DNA of 60,591 bases from Oscillatoriales cyanobacterium CG2_30_40_61 (GCA_001873365.1 MNYZ01000007.1:1-60591); one strand, 5' to 3'. Positions 27,064 through 36,833 are shown, numbered from the stretch's first letter. A program made the numbers and translations. Notes: generated from the sequence alone by a model not told the origin.

Positions 27064-28950
27064 TCACAGGCGCTTTAATAATATTCCCGTTTGCCAATAA
27101 TAAGCCTCTTGTTTAACCGCTAAAACTTGGAAAAAGGTTTTCCATTTTTCGCGGAAAGAATTTACATCATAGAAAACCAGAGACCGGGTATCCCGTCCTA
27201 GGGTGAACATGGAAAAATCTTGATTGATATATTCAAAATAGTTTTGAATACAAGCCTGTTTTTGTTCGGGGAGCCAGACATTATTATTAGACAACCAAAG
27301 TTCAGGAAATTCTTTAATTTTATCAAAAATATACTGTTCTTGAATCGTAATAAAAGCTAGTCCCCCAGGTTTTAAAATCCGACGCAGTTCTAATAGCCAA
27401 GCATCGGCTAAATCATCAATATGGGTAAAGACTGAACCCGCATAAATTAAATCAAAATAGCGGTCTTCAAAGGGTAAATGGGGTAGGGTTGTCCCGACAA
27501 AAAAATGAAAGGGGGGACTCATATTTTGTTGACACCAGGCAATACAATCCGCACTAATATCGGTTCCCCAAATTTCACAAATATCAGATAAATCAGCTAA
27601 CTCTCGCAGAATGCGTCCCGAGGCACAACCAAAGTCTAAAATCCGGCTGCCAGTTTTTAGGAAATATCCACACTCTCGCAATACATTTAACATAACTTGA
27701 ACTTGCGTTTTTCCCGAGTTGAGATAATATTCCTCATTCTCTACAAAAACTAACCTTAAATCTTGAGGAGGAACGGGAAATTGCCATTTTCCAGTTTGGG
27801 GATTTTTGCCTAAAATATTGGGTTTAGGTACACAGTAGGAGGGAGCCTGTCCCGATTTTGGATAATATTTTAACCAATCAATAGGCTCGAGTAGATGAGG
27901 GGATAGGGTGGAATTAATATTAATAATTTCATCTAATTTTTGTTGAGCTAAACTATAATCTGGATTCAGTTTTAAAGCGGTATTAAAACAATTAATAGCC
28001 TCGGATTTTTGTTGTAAATTTAGATAGGCTAAACCTAAGTTATAATAGCAGGAAGGTTCGGTGGAATTGAGTTCTAAAGCTTGTTGATAAACTGAAATAG
28101 CCTCTTGCCATTGTTGCAATTTAATCAACCCATCACCTAAATTTTTATAAGACCAGAAGAAATCGGATTTAATTTGATTAGCTGTGGTATAGACTTCAAT
28201 GGCTTCTTGCCATCTTTCTAAATTAAATAGGGAGTCAGCTAAATTAATATAAGACCAAAAGAAATTCGGATCAATAGAAATTGCCTCTTGACAAATGGGA
28301 ATGGCTTCTTCCCATTTTTCTAAATGAATTAATACTTTTCCTAAACTAGCATACGACCAAAAAAAGTCGGGTTTTAATTCAATCGCACGACGATAAATAG
28401 GAATAACAGCTTCCCATTTTTCTAAGGTAGTTAAGGCTTCTGCTAATTTTTGATAAACTCCCCAAAAATTCGGGTCTAATTCAATGGCTTTTTGATAAAT
28501 TGGAACCGCTTTTTCTAATTGGTGAGTTTGGGTTAAACATTCTCCTAAACCATTATAACCCCAAAAACAATTGGGGTCGAGTTGAATCGCTTTTTCATAA
28601 ATCGGAATAGCGGCTTCCCAACGCTGTAATTTAATTAAGGCTTCTCCTAAATTATTATAAGCCCAAAAGTCATTAGGACTTAATTGAATAACATTTTGAT
28701 AGGCTGTAATCGCTTGTTCAAATTCTTGGGTTTTGAGGGAAAGATTGCCAATTTTTTGATATCCTTGGAGGAATTTAGGCTCAAGATCAATTATTTTTTG
28801 GTAACAGGCGATCGCTTCGTTAAAATTCTCTCTTTCTTGATATTGAATCGCCTGTTGGTATAATTCCGTGATTAAATTAGCGTAGGGATGGGTAGATTCA
28901 GTCATAATTAGACTATCTTTTGGATTAGATTGGGTCATATCTTTTGGCAC
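27064..28950 (-). CDS. TPR-repeat SAM-dependent methyltransferase
   Basis: Residues about 20-345 are nine to ten tetratricopeptide repeats with a PNFFWSYxNL-like consensus; the C-terminal part is a class I methyltransferase with motif I ILDFGCASGR (D439) and the post-I/III landmarks IWGTDIS and LKPGG. It resembles proteins in surface glycan or secondary-metabolite modification, target unknown. The frame opens at a GTG (28950), but ATG codons at 28936-28938 and at residue 16 (MTESTHPYANL) are alternatives, and no strong ribosome-binding site decides. No signal peptide. Confidence 0.9.
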   Translation of the reverse strand: MPKDMTQSNPKDSLIMTESTHPYANLITELYQQAIQYQERENFNEAIACYQKIIDLEPKFLQGYQKIGNLSLKTQEFEQAITAYQNVIQLSPNDFWAYNNLGEALIKLQRWEAAIPIYEKAIQLDPNCFWGYNGLGECLTQTHQLEKAVPIYQKAIELDPNFWGVYQKLAEALTTLEKWEAVIPIYRRAIELKPDFFWSYASLGKVLIHLEKWEEAIPICQEAISIDPNFFWSYINLADSLFNLERWQEAIEVYTTANQIKSDFFWSYKNLGDGLIKLQQWQEAISVYQQALELNSTEPSCYYNLGLAYLNLQQKSEAINCFNTALKLNPDYSLAQQKLDEIININSTLSPHLLEPIDWLKYYPKSGQAPSYCVPKPNILGKNPQTGKWQFPVPPQDLRLVFVENEEYYLNSGKTQVQVMLNVLRECGYFLKTGSRILDFGCASGRILRELADLSDICEIWGTDISADCIAWCQQNMSPPFHFFVGTTLPHLPFEDRYFDLIYAGSVFTHIDDLADAWLLELRRILKPGGLAFITIQEQYIFDKIKEFPELWLSNNNVWLPEQKQACIQNYFEYINQDFSMFTLGRDTRSLVFYDVNSFREKWKTFFQVLAVKQEAYYWQTGILLKRL

Positions 28951-29042
28951 AATTGTTTACAGTTATAGATTCTATCATTTAATCAAAAATCCGTCAAAAT
29001 TGAAACATTAATTTTGCCCCTTACCTATTAATTATTAATCCT

Positions 29043-29831
29043 TTAGAAGGGCAAACGCGGAATGGGAGCAGAAACTGGCGGAGTGGGAATTGGGGGAGTG
29101 GGAATTGCTGGGGTAGGAATACCATTTTTAGAACAAGTAAACCCAGGTAAAAGACGAGAACATACAGAAGATAATGCTCCTTCGGGAGTAACGGGAATAT
29201 TAAAACCATTAAATAATTCACCTAATAAAATAGAGGAAATTTCTTCCAAGGTCATAGGAATAACTTGACTTAAAATTCCTTTTAAAATAGGTAATTTTTC
29301 TCCTTCAGTTATTTTAATCGGTTCTCCACTTCCATCGGCGGGAGTAACTTCTACAGTCCCTTCTAAAACTTTAATATTACCCGTGTTTCCGTCGGTGCTT
29401 TCTAGGATATAAATAGTTCCTTGAACACCAACTGTCAGCCCCGCAATACATCCATTAACGGGGCCACTTACTAATATTTGTCCCTGTCGAATTTCCACAC
29501 ATTGACCGACGGTAATCTGGGAATTTTTATCCATCCGTCCCGACGCCCCCTGATTAAATATAACTCCAGCGCGAGAGTCTTTAGTCGCAACAATTTGCCC
29601 AAATTCCGCTTGGTCTTCTACCTTAGCTTGATTTTCTTGAATAAAGACTTGATCACCATCAATAATTTCTTGAATGATGGCAAGATTAGTTTGAGCAATA
29701 GTAGGTTGTTGAAACAGTCCCATACTCAAAATCAGGAAAAATCCGGTGCTGAAACCGATTAGAATTTGCTTCCAAGCCCGAAAAGGTTGGAACTCAAGAA
29801 TTGATCTCAAAAAAATAGGAATAGTGAACAT
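29043..29831 (-). CDS. FecR-domain exported protein
   Basis: A 262-residue protein with a hydrophobic signal or anchor at about 22-42 (QILIGFSTGFFLILSMGLFQ) and a FecR-type beta domain at about 55-165, including the sequences GQIVATKDSRAGVIF and VGVQGTIYILES. A region of low similarity leads to a C-terminal repeat PTPAIPTPPIPTPPV, a possible wall-spanning tail. It is divergent from the CHAT gene with 136 bases between them. It is not next to a sigma factor or TonB receptor, so it is not a classical iron regulator; it belongs to the cyanobacterial FecR/CHAT/CHASE2 group. Confidence 0.87.
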   Translation of the reverse strand: MFTIPIFLRSILEFQPFRAWKQILIGFSTGFFLILSMGLFQQPTIAQTNLAIIQEIIDGDQVFIQENQAKVEDQAEFGQIVATKDSRAGVIFNQGASGRMDKNSQITVGQCVEIRQGQILVSGPVNGCIAGLTVGVQGTIYILESTDGNTGNIKVLEGTVEVTPADGSGEPIKITEGEKLPILKGILSQVIPMTLEEISSILLGELFNGFNIPVTPEGALSSVCSRLLPGFTCSKNGIPTPAIPTPPIPTPPVSAPIPRLPF

Positions 29832-29967
29832 AGGTTAAGCAGAAAATGAGAAACTTTCAACGATCAGAAACTCTTGAACACGGATCAGGTTAAAATAATC
29901 TGTATAATTAATCGTCAACCTTTGATCACCTCATCCTCAAGATTTGAGTTGTAGCAGGAATTGAATC

Positions 29968-32694
29968 ATGATACACAGTAATAGACGCAGAAATAAATTT
30001 TTTAGGGTTGGGTTTTGCCTCCTGATGCTGGGGTCTTTTTTTGTTTCTGGATCTGTTTCCTTGGCGATCGCCCAGGAAAAACAATCCACAGAAGTGCTTA
30101 ACTCTAATTCTAAGGCAGAAGATATTTTTAATCAAGGAATGAAACGTTATGGAGAAGGGACGGTAGCGGGGTTTCGGGGGGCAATTCAACAGTGGGAAGA
30201 AGGATTACGTCTATGGAAAGAAGCAAATAATCCCCAACAGGAATCGATAACTCGAAATTTTTTATGTTCTGTTTATAGTAGTTTGGGAGAATATCCCAAG
30301 GCGATTAATTGTTATAATCAATTATTGGTTTTAACTCAAACCTTAGCAGATCAACAAACCGAAGCCACAACCTTAACTTCTATTGCTAAAATTTATCATC
30401 AATTAGGGGAATATCAAAAAGCCTTAGATACTCTAAATCAAACCTTTCCTTTATGGCAAACCGTTAATTTTAAAACCGGAGAAGTTGCCACCTTGAATGA
30501 GATTGCTTTAATTTATTTTAATTTAGGTGAACTTCCACAAGCTCTAAATTATTATAATCAAGCTTTGGTTATAGTTAAAACCTTGGGAAACCCGACTAAT
30601 GTGGCGGCAATTTTAAATAATATAGCTCAGGTAGAATCGGAGTTAAATCAGTTGGAAATCTCCCTCCAGCATTATCAACAAGCCCTGGGTTTATGGGAGG
30701 AAGTAATTAATAAATTTGGGGATAGGGCGGCGGTTAATGTGCAGAAGGGCAAGGGAGCCACCTTAAATAATATTGGATTTGTTTATGCAAATTTGAATCG
30801 ATTAGATTCAGCTTTAGAAACCTATAATCAAGCCTTGAGTTTGTGGCAAAAAATAGGCGATCGCACGGGAGAAGCTAGTACCTTAAATAATATCGGGTTT
30901 ATTTATTTTCAACAAAATAAGTTAGATAAATCCTTAGAATTATATCATCAATCTTTAAAAATTCGTCAAGAAGTTGGCGATCGCCCAAAAGAAGCCCTAT
31001 CTCGATATCGAATAGCAACAGTTGAACGAAAACAGGGAAAATTTGAAGCAGCGATCGCTGAAATTGAAACGGCTTTAACCCTGATTGAAGATTTACGAAC
31101 TAAGATTAATAATCAAGATTTAAGAGCTTCTTTTTTAGCCTCTAAACAGGATTATTACCAATTCTATATTGAGTTGTTAATGCAACTGAATCAACAACAA
31201 CCGAATCAAGGATGGGATGGAAAAGCCCTAGAAATTAGTGAACGGGCGAAAGCTCGATCTTTATTAGATATTTTAGCGCAAGCTCAAGGAGAAGTTACCT
31301 CTGGAATTGACCCAAAACTGTTAACTCAAAAACAAACCTTAAAACAAAAATTATCGACTTTAGAAGAACAGCGAGTTAAACTTTTAAGCCAGTCCCATAC
31401 CAATGAACAAAAACAGCAACTTAACCAAGAAATTGCAACTTTAATTCAACAATATAGCCAAGTTTTAGATACCATTCGGATTAATAATCCCCATTATGCC
31501 GCCCTAACTCAACCCCAACCTTTAACTTTAGCTGAAATTCAAAAATTATTAGATAACCAGACGGTTTTATTAGAATATTCCCTCGGGAAAGAACGTAGTT
31601 ATTTATGGGCGGTGACTCCTGACTCAATCCAAAGTTATGAATTACCCCCAGAAGCTACCTTTAAAACAGCCGTTAAAACCTTTAGAGATAATTTACTTTC
31701 TCCGAGTAAACGGATACGGCGATCGCTCTATGAAGAAACCGGAAAAGCCCTGACTGAAATTGCTTTCCCGTTGATTCCATCCTTAAAAGATAAACGATTA
31801 TTAATTGTCGCCGATGGAGCCTTACAATATGTTCCTTTTGCCGCCCTTCCTGAACCGGGAAACGGAGATAGGGAGGCGATTCCTTTAATTATTAATCATG
31901 AATTATTAACCTTACCTTCGGCTTCGGTTTTAGGGATTATGCGCCGAGAAAATCAGAGTCGGAAACCCCCAGAAAAAATCCTAGCGGTGTTAGCTGATCC
32001 GGTCTTTGCTTCCACGGATGATCGCTTAAAATCCGTTGTTTTTCAAGGTATTAAAGCCCTTCCTCCTGATTTAGAACGTTCCGCCCGGGAATCGGGAATT
32101 TTATTTGATCGTTTACCCTTTACCCAGGAAGAAGCAACTCAAATTTTAGCCTTAGTTCCTGAAGAATATAGTTTACAAGAAATCGGCTTTAATGCTAGTC
32201 GAGAAACTGCGATTGATCTTCAATTAAGTCAATACCGTTTTGTGCATTTTGCCACCCATGGTTTGCTCAATAGTGAAAATCCACAATTATCCGGTTTGGT
32301 TTTTTCTTTAGTGAATCAAACCGGAGAATCTCAGAATGGATTTTTACGACTTTATGATATTTTTAACTTGAATTTACCAGTAGAATTAGTCGTATTAAGT
32401 GCCTGTGAAACCGGATTAGGTCAGGAGATCAAAGGGGAAGGATTAGTAGGTTTAACCCGGGGATTTATGTATGCGGGAGCGAATCGAGTAGTGGTAAGTT
32501 TATGGAAAGTTGATGATCAAGCAACCGCCGAATTAATGGTTAAGTTTTATCAGGGAATGTTAAAGGAGGGATTATCTCCTGTGGCGGCTTTAAGACAAGC
32601 TCAAATTAAAATGCAAAACGATTCAGAATGGATACCTCCTTACTATTGGTCGGCGTTTACTTTACAAGGAGAATGGCGAGGAATTCAAGATTAA
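29968..32694 (+). CDS. Secreted TPR-CHAT domain protein
   Basis: A 908-residue protein with a signal peptide (about 9-34, ending VSLAIAQ). TPRs occupy about 50-390, a coiled coil about 440-510 and the CHAT caspase-like protease domain about 600-905. The catalytic dyad is intact: H764 in FATHG and C813 in LSACETG. CHAT proteases cleave partner proteins when their TPR part senses a ligand (HetF and Craspase are relatives). The substrate is unknown; export suggests an envelope role. Its stop overlaps the end of the convergent VanX-like gene by 4 bases. Confidence 0.93.
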   Translation: MIHSNRRRNKFFRVGFCLLMLGSFFVSGSVSLAIAQEKQSTEVLNSNSKAEDIFNQGMKRYGEGTVAGFRGAIQQWEEGLRLWKEANNPQQESITRNFLCSVYSSLGEYPKAINCYNQLLVLTQTLADQQTEATTLTSIAKIYHQLGEYQKALDTLNQTFPLWQTVNFKTGEVATLNEIALIYFNLGELPQALNYYNQALVIVKTLGNPTNVAAILNNIAQVESELNQLEISLQHYQQALGLWEEVINKFGDRAAVNVQKGKGATLNNIGFVYANLNRLDSALETYNQALSLWQKIGDRTGEASTLNNIGFIYFQQNKLDKSLELYHQSLKIRQEVGDRPKEALSRYRIATVERKQGKFEAAIAEIETALTLIEDLRTKINNQDLRASFLASKQDYYQFYIELLMQLNQQQPNQGWDGKALEISERAKARSLLDILAQAQGEVTSGIDPKLLTQKQTLKQKLSTLEEQRVKLLSQSHTNEQKQQLNQEIATLIQQYSQVLDTIRINNPHYAALTQPQPLTLAEIQKLLDNQTVLLEYSLGKERSYLWAVTPDSIQSYELPPEATFKTAVKTFRDNLLSPSKRIRRSLYEETGKALTEIAFPLIPSLKDKRLLIVADGALQYVPFAALPEPGNGDREAIPLIINHELLTLPSASVLGIMRRENQSRKPPEKILAVLADPVFASTDDRLKSVVFQGIKALPPDLERSARESGILFDRLPFTQEEATQILALVPEEYSLQEIGFNASRETAIDLQLSQYRFVHFATHGLLNSENPQLSGLVFSLVNQTGESQNGFLRLYDIFNLNLPVELVVLSACETGLGQEIKGEGLVGLTRGFMYAGANRVVVSLWKVDDQATAELMVKFYQGMLKEGLSPVAALRQAQIKMQNDSEWIPPYYWSAFTLQGEWRGIQD

Positions 32695-33386
32695 CGAATA
32701 TTTTGCAAAGGTACATCTAAAAGACCGTATTTATCCCATCCTGGTGCATCAAAATGCCACCATTCTGTAATTAAGGAAATAAATCCTTGTTGTTTCATTT
32801 TAGCTGCGAGTAAGTCACTATTTCGACGCACTTGGGGAGAATTTCCGGTGTAATCTCTAGCGGCTTTATTGGTAAAATCATCAAAGGCTGTTGGCATTTC
32901 TAACTCTACCCCGGTGCGTAAATCAACTAGGGTTAAATCAACCGCCGCCCCTCGGTTATGGCGAGACCCTCTGACGGGGTTTGCTACATAACGAGTATCG
33001 GGTAAAATTGCCCACATTTGACGAGTTACAGACAGGGGGCGATAACAGTCATAGACTTTTAATCCTAACCCCATTTCTTCTAAATCCTGTTGTACTCTTG
33101 ATAGGCGTTGGGCTACATCAGAACGTAACAAACAACGGGGAACCGCATAGAGTTTTTTGTTTAAAAAATTGTTGGTTGTGGCGTAGCGAATATCATGACG
33201 AATATTCGGGTTAATGTTTCTAATATCAACTAATTTATCGGAATTGGGAACTTGATTATAGTCTTGAATTACTAACGGAGGTGGAGCAGCAGCAGGGGCT
33301 GAATTTTGAGCATGAACAGGATTACAGTTAATACCAAAAATTAAGAATAAAAATAAAAATAATCGGATCATTAGTTGAGAAAGCAT
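32691..33386 (-). CDS. D-alanyl-D-alanine dipeptidase, VanX/DdpX type
   Basis: A 231-residue M15D zinc peptidase with a signal peptide (about 1-26, cut after HAQ). Zinc and catalytic residues are in place: H143 and D150 in SRHNRGAAVDLTL, E208 and H211 in ITEWWHF, and R116 in YRPLSV. It hydrolyses D-Ala-D-Ala in the periplasm for wall recycling. No vanA/vanH genes are near, so it is unlikely to be a glycopeptide-resistance gene. Confidence 0.92.
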   Translation of the reverse strand: MLSQLMIRLFLFLFLIFGINCNPVHAQNSAPAAAPPPLVIQDYNQVPNSDKLVDIRNINPNIRHDIRYATTNNFLNKKLYAVPRCLLRSDVAQRLSRVQQDLEEMGLGLKVYDCYRPLSVTRQMWAILPDTRYVANPVRGSRHNRGAAVDLTLVDLRTGVELEMPTAFDDFTNKAARDYTGNSPQVRRNSDLLAAKMKQQGFISLITEWWHFDAPGWDKYGLLDVPLQNIR

Positions 33387-33416
33387 AGGGTTAAAATGAT
33401 GGTGATGTCATTAGTT

Positions 33417-33506
33417 AGAAACCGGGTTGATTTAGGGCAAAATCCTGTAGGGGAGAGGCGCGCCTCGCCCCTAGGATGAATTAGGTTTAAAAACCCGGTT
33501 TTTTTT
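33417..33506. repeat. Nested palindromic repeat
   Basis: Outer arms AGAAACCGGGTT (33417-33428) and AAACCCGGTTTTTT (about 33490-33503) enclose an inner palindrome at 33442-33477 centred on AGGCGCGCCT, flanked by TAGGGG/CCCCTA. The inner part is a variant of the perfect palindrome at 53660. The element separates purB from the vanX-like gene and just reaches the purB stop codon. Confidence 0.7.
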
Positions 33507-34800
33507 ATATATCTAACCGTTGGTAAACTTGATCGAGATTTTTTAAGTGATGTTTGGGATCAAAACAAGCATCTATTTCTCCAGGGGATAATTGAGCTTT
33601 GACTTGTTCATTTTCCCGAATTAACGCTTGAAAATCTCCATCGGTTTGATTCCAGGCGGTGTGGGCGCAAGATTGCACAATTTTATAGGCTTCTTCCCGG
33701 TTAATCCCTTTTTCAACTAAGGTTAATAGCACCCGTTGACTAAAGACTACACCGCCATAAAGGTTCATATTGCGCTTCATGTTTTCGGGGTAAACTAACA
33801 GATTCTTAACTAAATCCGTGAGTTCCACTAACATAAAATGAGCCACCGTTGAAGAATCGGGTAAGATCATTCGTTCCACGCAACTATGGGAAATATCCCG
33901 TTCATGCCAGAGGGCAACATTTTCTAGGGCAGCCACGGCATTTCCCCGAATAATTCGCGCCATTCCAGTTAGGCGTTCACTACGAATCGGGTTGCGTTTA
34001 TGGGGCATGGCAGAAGAACCTTTTTGACCTTTAGCAAAAAATTCTTCTACTTCTAAAACATCGGTGCGTTGCAGGTTACGAATTTCCACGGCAAACCGTT
34101 CAATACTAGCGGCGAATAATGCCAAAGTTTGCACATATTCCGCATGAATATCCCGGGAAATTACTTGGGTGGAAGCGGTATCGGGTTCGAGTCCTAATTT
34201 TTGACAGGCGATCGCTTCTATCCTGGGATCAACATTAGCATAGGTTCCCACGGCCCCAGAGACTTTACCCACGGCCACGGTTTGACGCAGACGGACTAAA
34301 CGTTCTCGGTTGCGATAAACTTCCGCTAACCATCCGGCTAATTTAAACCCAAAAGTAATCGGTTCGGCATGAATTCCATGGGATCTGCCGATCATTACGG
34401 TATCTCGATGTTGTTGCGCTTGGTAACGAATCGCCTGACTTAAGGCTTCGGTGCGTTCCAATAATACATCCACACTGGCCACTAACTGCAAGGCTAGGGC
34501 CGTATCTAGGACATCGGAACTGGTTAAGCCTAAATGAATGTAGCGTCCGGCATCCCCGACATATTCGTTGACATTGGTTAAAAAGGCAATCATGTCATGG
34601 CGGACTTCTGCCTCAATTTCCAGCACCCGCTTGATATCAAAATTCGCCTTAGCCTTAATTTCCTCAACGGCTTCCGATGGAATATATCCTAACTCCGCCT
34701 GGGCCTCACAGACGGCTATTTCCACTTGTAACCAAGTTTGTAGCTTGTAAGTCTCTGTCCACAAATTGCCCATTTCGGGCAAAGTATACCGTTCTATCAT
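33505..34800 (-). CDS. purB: Adenylosuccinate lyase
   Basis: A 431-residue lyase acting twice in purine synthesis (SAICAR to AICAR, adenylosuccinate to AMP). Signature GSSAMPHKRNP (about 263-273) contains the catalytic serine loop; TSSDVLDTAL and GRSHGIHAEP (general acid histidine) are also present. The length is normal. Start MIERYTLPEM is the family start. It is a single gene, followed by a nested repeat that may act as terminator. purD, another purine gene, lies 19 kb away in the window. Confidence 0.98.
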   Translation of the reverse strand: MIERYTLPEMGNLWTETYKLQTWLQVEIAVCEAQAELGYIPSEAVEEIKAKANFDIKRVLEIEAEVRHDMIAFLTNVNEYVGDAGRYIHLGLTSSDVLDTALALQLVASVDVLLERTEALSQAIRYQAQQHRDTVMIGRSHGIHAEPITFGFKLAGWLAEVYRNRERLVRLRQTVAVGKVSGAVGTYANVDPRIEAIACQKLGLEPDTASTQVISRDIHAEYVQTLALFAASIERFAVEIRNLQRTDVLEVEEFFAKGQKGSSAMPHKRNPIRSERLTGMARIIRGNAVAALENVALWHERDISHSCVERMILPDSSTVAHFMLVELTDLVKNLLVYPENMKRNMNLYGGVVFSQRVLLTLVEKGINREEAYKIVQSCAHTAWNQTDGDFQALIRENEQVKAQLSPGEIDACFDPKHHLKNLDQVYQRLDI

Positions 34801-34997
34801 ATTCTGGGTTTGGATTTGATCGCTTTGATGTTCAAATAGACTTTAATCGTTCAACAGTAGACGGGTGAAACAGTTGTAGCCCAATTTCCTATCTACTGCA
34901 TCCGAGGTAGGTCACTCACATCCCATTTAGCACAACTGTCCTATTTTAACTTTTGATGTGGATCAGCGATCGCCACCCCTGAAAAAGTTTTCCAATT

Positions 34998-35031
34998 ATT
35001 GTAGAGACGTACCATGGTACGTCTCTACAAT
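34998..35031. repeat. 34-base perfect palindrome
   Basis: ATTGTAGAGACGTACCA is followed by its exact complement, with no loop, centred on CCATGG. It lies between the Uma2-like gene stop and purB. A degenerate relative, GTAGAGAC ... GTCTCTAC, occurs at 55083-55110. It may work as a terminator for the Uma2-like gene, but more likely is a dispersed repeat. Confidence 0.85.
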
Positions 35032-35064
35032 GATTTTATGCGTAATAATTACCCCCAATTAATA

Positions 35065-35766
35065 TTAATTCAGTTGATCGGGATTAATACCTAAACGTCG
35101 TAACTGTTCTTCCAGTTGTTGTATTTTTTGTTCGGCTAAACTGGTTTGTTCTTGAGATTGTTGCAGACGTTCTTCGGTAGTTAAATAACGGTTTCCCTGT
35201 TGATTATACCAATATAACCAATCTCTAGTAATTCCTACATGGGTTCCCCGTTCTCGACCAATTCCTAATTGTAATTCCGGCAGCCAAACCTGTTCCCCAG
35301 GTTGTAATTTATATTCACCCTTTTCTAGTTTATAAACTTCTAAAGGCGGTTTGCGTTTCCGTAGGGGATTATAAACCACATAATATAAAGCCCCCATTTC
35401 TGCATAAAATTGTTTCTTTTTCGTATATTCTCCTCGGCGTTTATGGGATACAACCTCAATGATTAAAATGGGAACTTCTTGTTCTTCCCAAAGTACATAA
35501 CTCAAGCGTAAATCTTCATCAATAATTCGAGGAACTCCCACACTTAAAAAACCATCGGGAACAATAGCAGGTTGTTCAGGATCATAATAAATTCCCATAT
35601 CCACCCCAAAAAACCAATCCATGCGTTCAGACCAAATAGAAGCAAGGAGGATTTTTAATAGTCCCGGAACTAAATCTTGCAGTTCGTTATCCACAGGGGT
35701 ATCATCAGAATCGGGCAAATCTTCCGCAGAAGGTAAACAAAGACCAGGATTGTATTTTAATATCAT
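35065..35766 (-). CDS. Uma2 family (DUF820) putative endonuclease
   Basis: A 233-residue protein. The PD-(D/E)xK-like core (about 25-185) has D in GVDMGIYYDPEQP, E-x-(V)-S in IIEVVSHKRRGEY, and K in TKKKQFYAEMG. Residues 190-230 form a coiled coil (EERLQQSQEQTSLAEQKIQQ). Uma2 genes are abundant and often transposon-associated in cyanobacteria; activity is mostly untested. Flanked by palindromes, it may be mobile-linked. Confidence 0.85.
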   Translation of the reverse strand: MILKYNPGLCLPSAEDLPDSDDTPVDNELQDLVPGLLKILLASIWSERMDWFFGVDMGIYYDPEQPAIVPDGFLSVGVPRIIDEDLRLSYVLWEEQEVPILIIEVVSHKRRGEYTKKKQFYAEMGALYYVVYNPLRKRKPPLEVYKLEKGEYKLQPGEQVWLPELQLGIGRERGTHVGITRDWLYWYNQQGNRYLTTEERLQQSQEQTSLAEQKIQQLEEQLRRLGINPDQLN

Positions 35767-36087
35767 TATGGGGTAGGGGATTAAAAGTTAAGTGATATCT
35801 ATTAATTATAAACTTTTATTCCCAAAACCTGCCAGTTTAACTGTTATTGAGGTTTGACGATCGCTCTATTTTATGATATTATTAATATTACACTTATCCC
35901 TTGACTTATATTTGGAGAAAAGCCAAATGACACCGACTAAACCCTATCTTCAACATTTAACAAGCAGTGAGGATCTAATCAAGCTATAAAATACTTAGAA
36001 ATTCAAGATAAAAAGGTTAAAAATGGCTTCTATCTGTCGGTGGATATGCCATCTTTAGGTTAAAAATTTAATAAACCTGGAATTAAA
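35767..36087. other. Gap of 321 bases holding a broken small reading frame
   Basis: The gap contains the degraded frame described at 35927. The remainder is AT-rich upstream sequence of the Uma2-like gene; TTGACT at 35901-35906 precedes the small frame. Nothing else is recognisable. Confidence 0.4.
35927..36063 (+). pseudogene. Possible frameshifted small gene remnant
   Basis: GGAGAAA at 35914 stands a good distance before an ATG at 35927. The frame MTPTKPYLQHLTSSEDLIK stops after 20 codons at 35989. Shifting the frame at about 35980 gives QAIKYLEIQDKKVKNG and ends with DMPSLG at a stop at 36061. The two joined would read as one continuous 45-residue protein, so a single-base deletion may have broken a small gene. 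I do not recognise the family. Confidence 0.35.
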
Positions 36088-36681
36088 TCAAACAACTTTT
36101 GTTAATACAAATACACTCCCGATATTTCCCCGTCCGATTCTTAAATCTTCATCTAAATAGGTAATATCTAACCAGCCTTTTTGATCTCGCGCTTGTAAAC
36201 TAAAATCAATGGCAATAAACTTTTTCCCTTTTTCAATATCCCCAATTAAACTATCAGGAGATTCATACCCAATCAACCTTTGAGAACCAATAATAAATCG
36301 ATTAAATTTAACATTAACTCGTTTTTCTGAAACGGGTTCAAATTCGGCCGCAACACTAACTAATCCTTCTAAGAATGGTAAACTTTGAACTTCTGCAATA
36401 TTATAAACTTTGCGATCGCCCACCCGAATACATTGATAAATTTGTCCTAATTGCAGTAAGGGAAACCGACCAATGCCCAATAATTCATCGCTACTGGTAT
36501 ACAATAAGCGCCAATTTCCCTCTAAGAGTTGAGGAACTTCTAAGGGTCGGGGGTGGGGATTAAATTCTTCCAGTTGAGTAATGGCGGATAAAATAGCCGC
36601 TTTATCTCCTGGGGTGGCGAGGAGACCGCGATTCTTCCCGGCAATCATTTCTAACAACAGGGCTTTTTTGGAGTTAATCAT
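36088..36681 (-). CDS. PAP/fibrillin (plastid lipid-associated protein) family
   Basis: A 197-residue soluble protein. The family features are LEGNWRLLYTSSDELLGIGRFPLLQLGQIYQ (quoted here as GNWRLLYTSS, about 53-62), the middle NVKFNRFIIGS, and the C-terminal DLRIGRGNIGSVFVL. Fibrillins bind lipids or quinones at thylakoids and lipid globules and help cells under light stress. The length is normal for the cyanobacterial form. It stands alone, divergent from DUF3134/mraY. Confidence 0.93.
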   Translation of the reverse strand: MINSKKALLLEMIAGKNRGLLATPGDKAAILSAITQLEEFNPHPRPLEVPQLLEGNWRLLYTSSDELLGIGRFPLLQLGQIYQCIRVGDRKVYNIAEVQSLPFLEGLVSVAAEFEPVSEKRVNVKFNRFIIGSQRLIGYESPDSLIGDIEKGKKFIAIDFSLQARDQKGWLDITYLDEDLRIGRGNIGSVFVLTKVV

Positions 36682-36833
36682 AGTTTTATCTTATGTTTAA
36701 TCAATTATTGGTTAGATTTTTCATATCTATAAGACTCAAGATCGATTTAAAAAATATGATACTGTCCATAACCAATGATTGTGTAAAATTAAATTAACTC
36801 TAACTCAATTTCATTTGACACCGGAAACTAAAA

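Noticed and set aside
29043-29831. FecR iron-signalling regulator
   Set aside because: No ECF sigma factor or TonB-dependent receptor is adjacent; the FecR domain is the exported cyanobacterial form.
32691-33386. Vancomycin resistance gene vanX
   Set aside because: It has a signal peptide and no vanA/vanH neighbours; housekeeping dipeptidase is the better reading.
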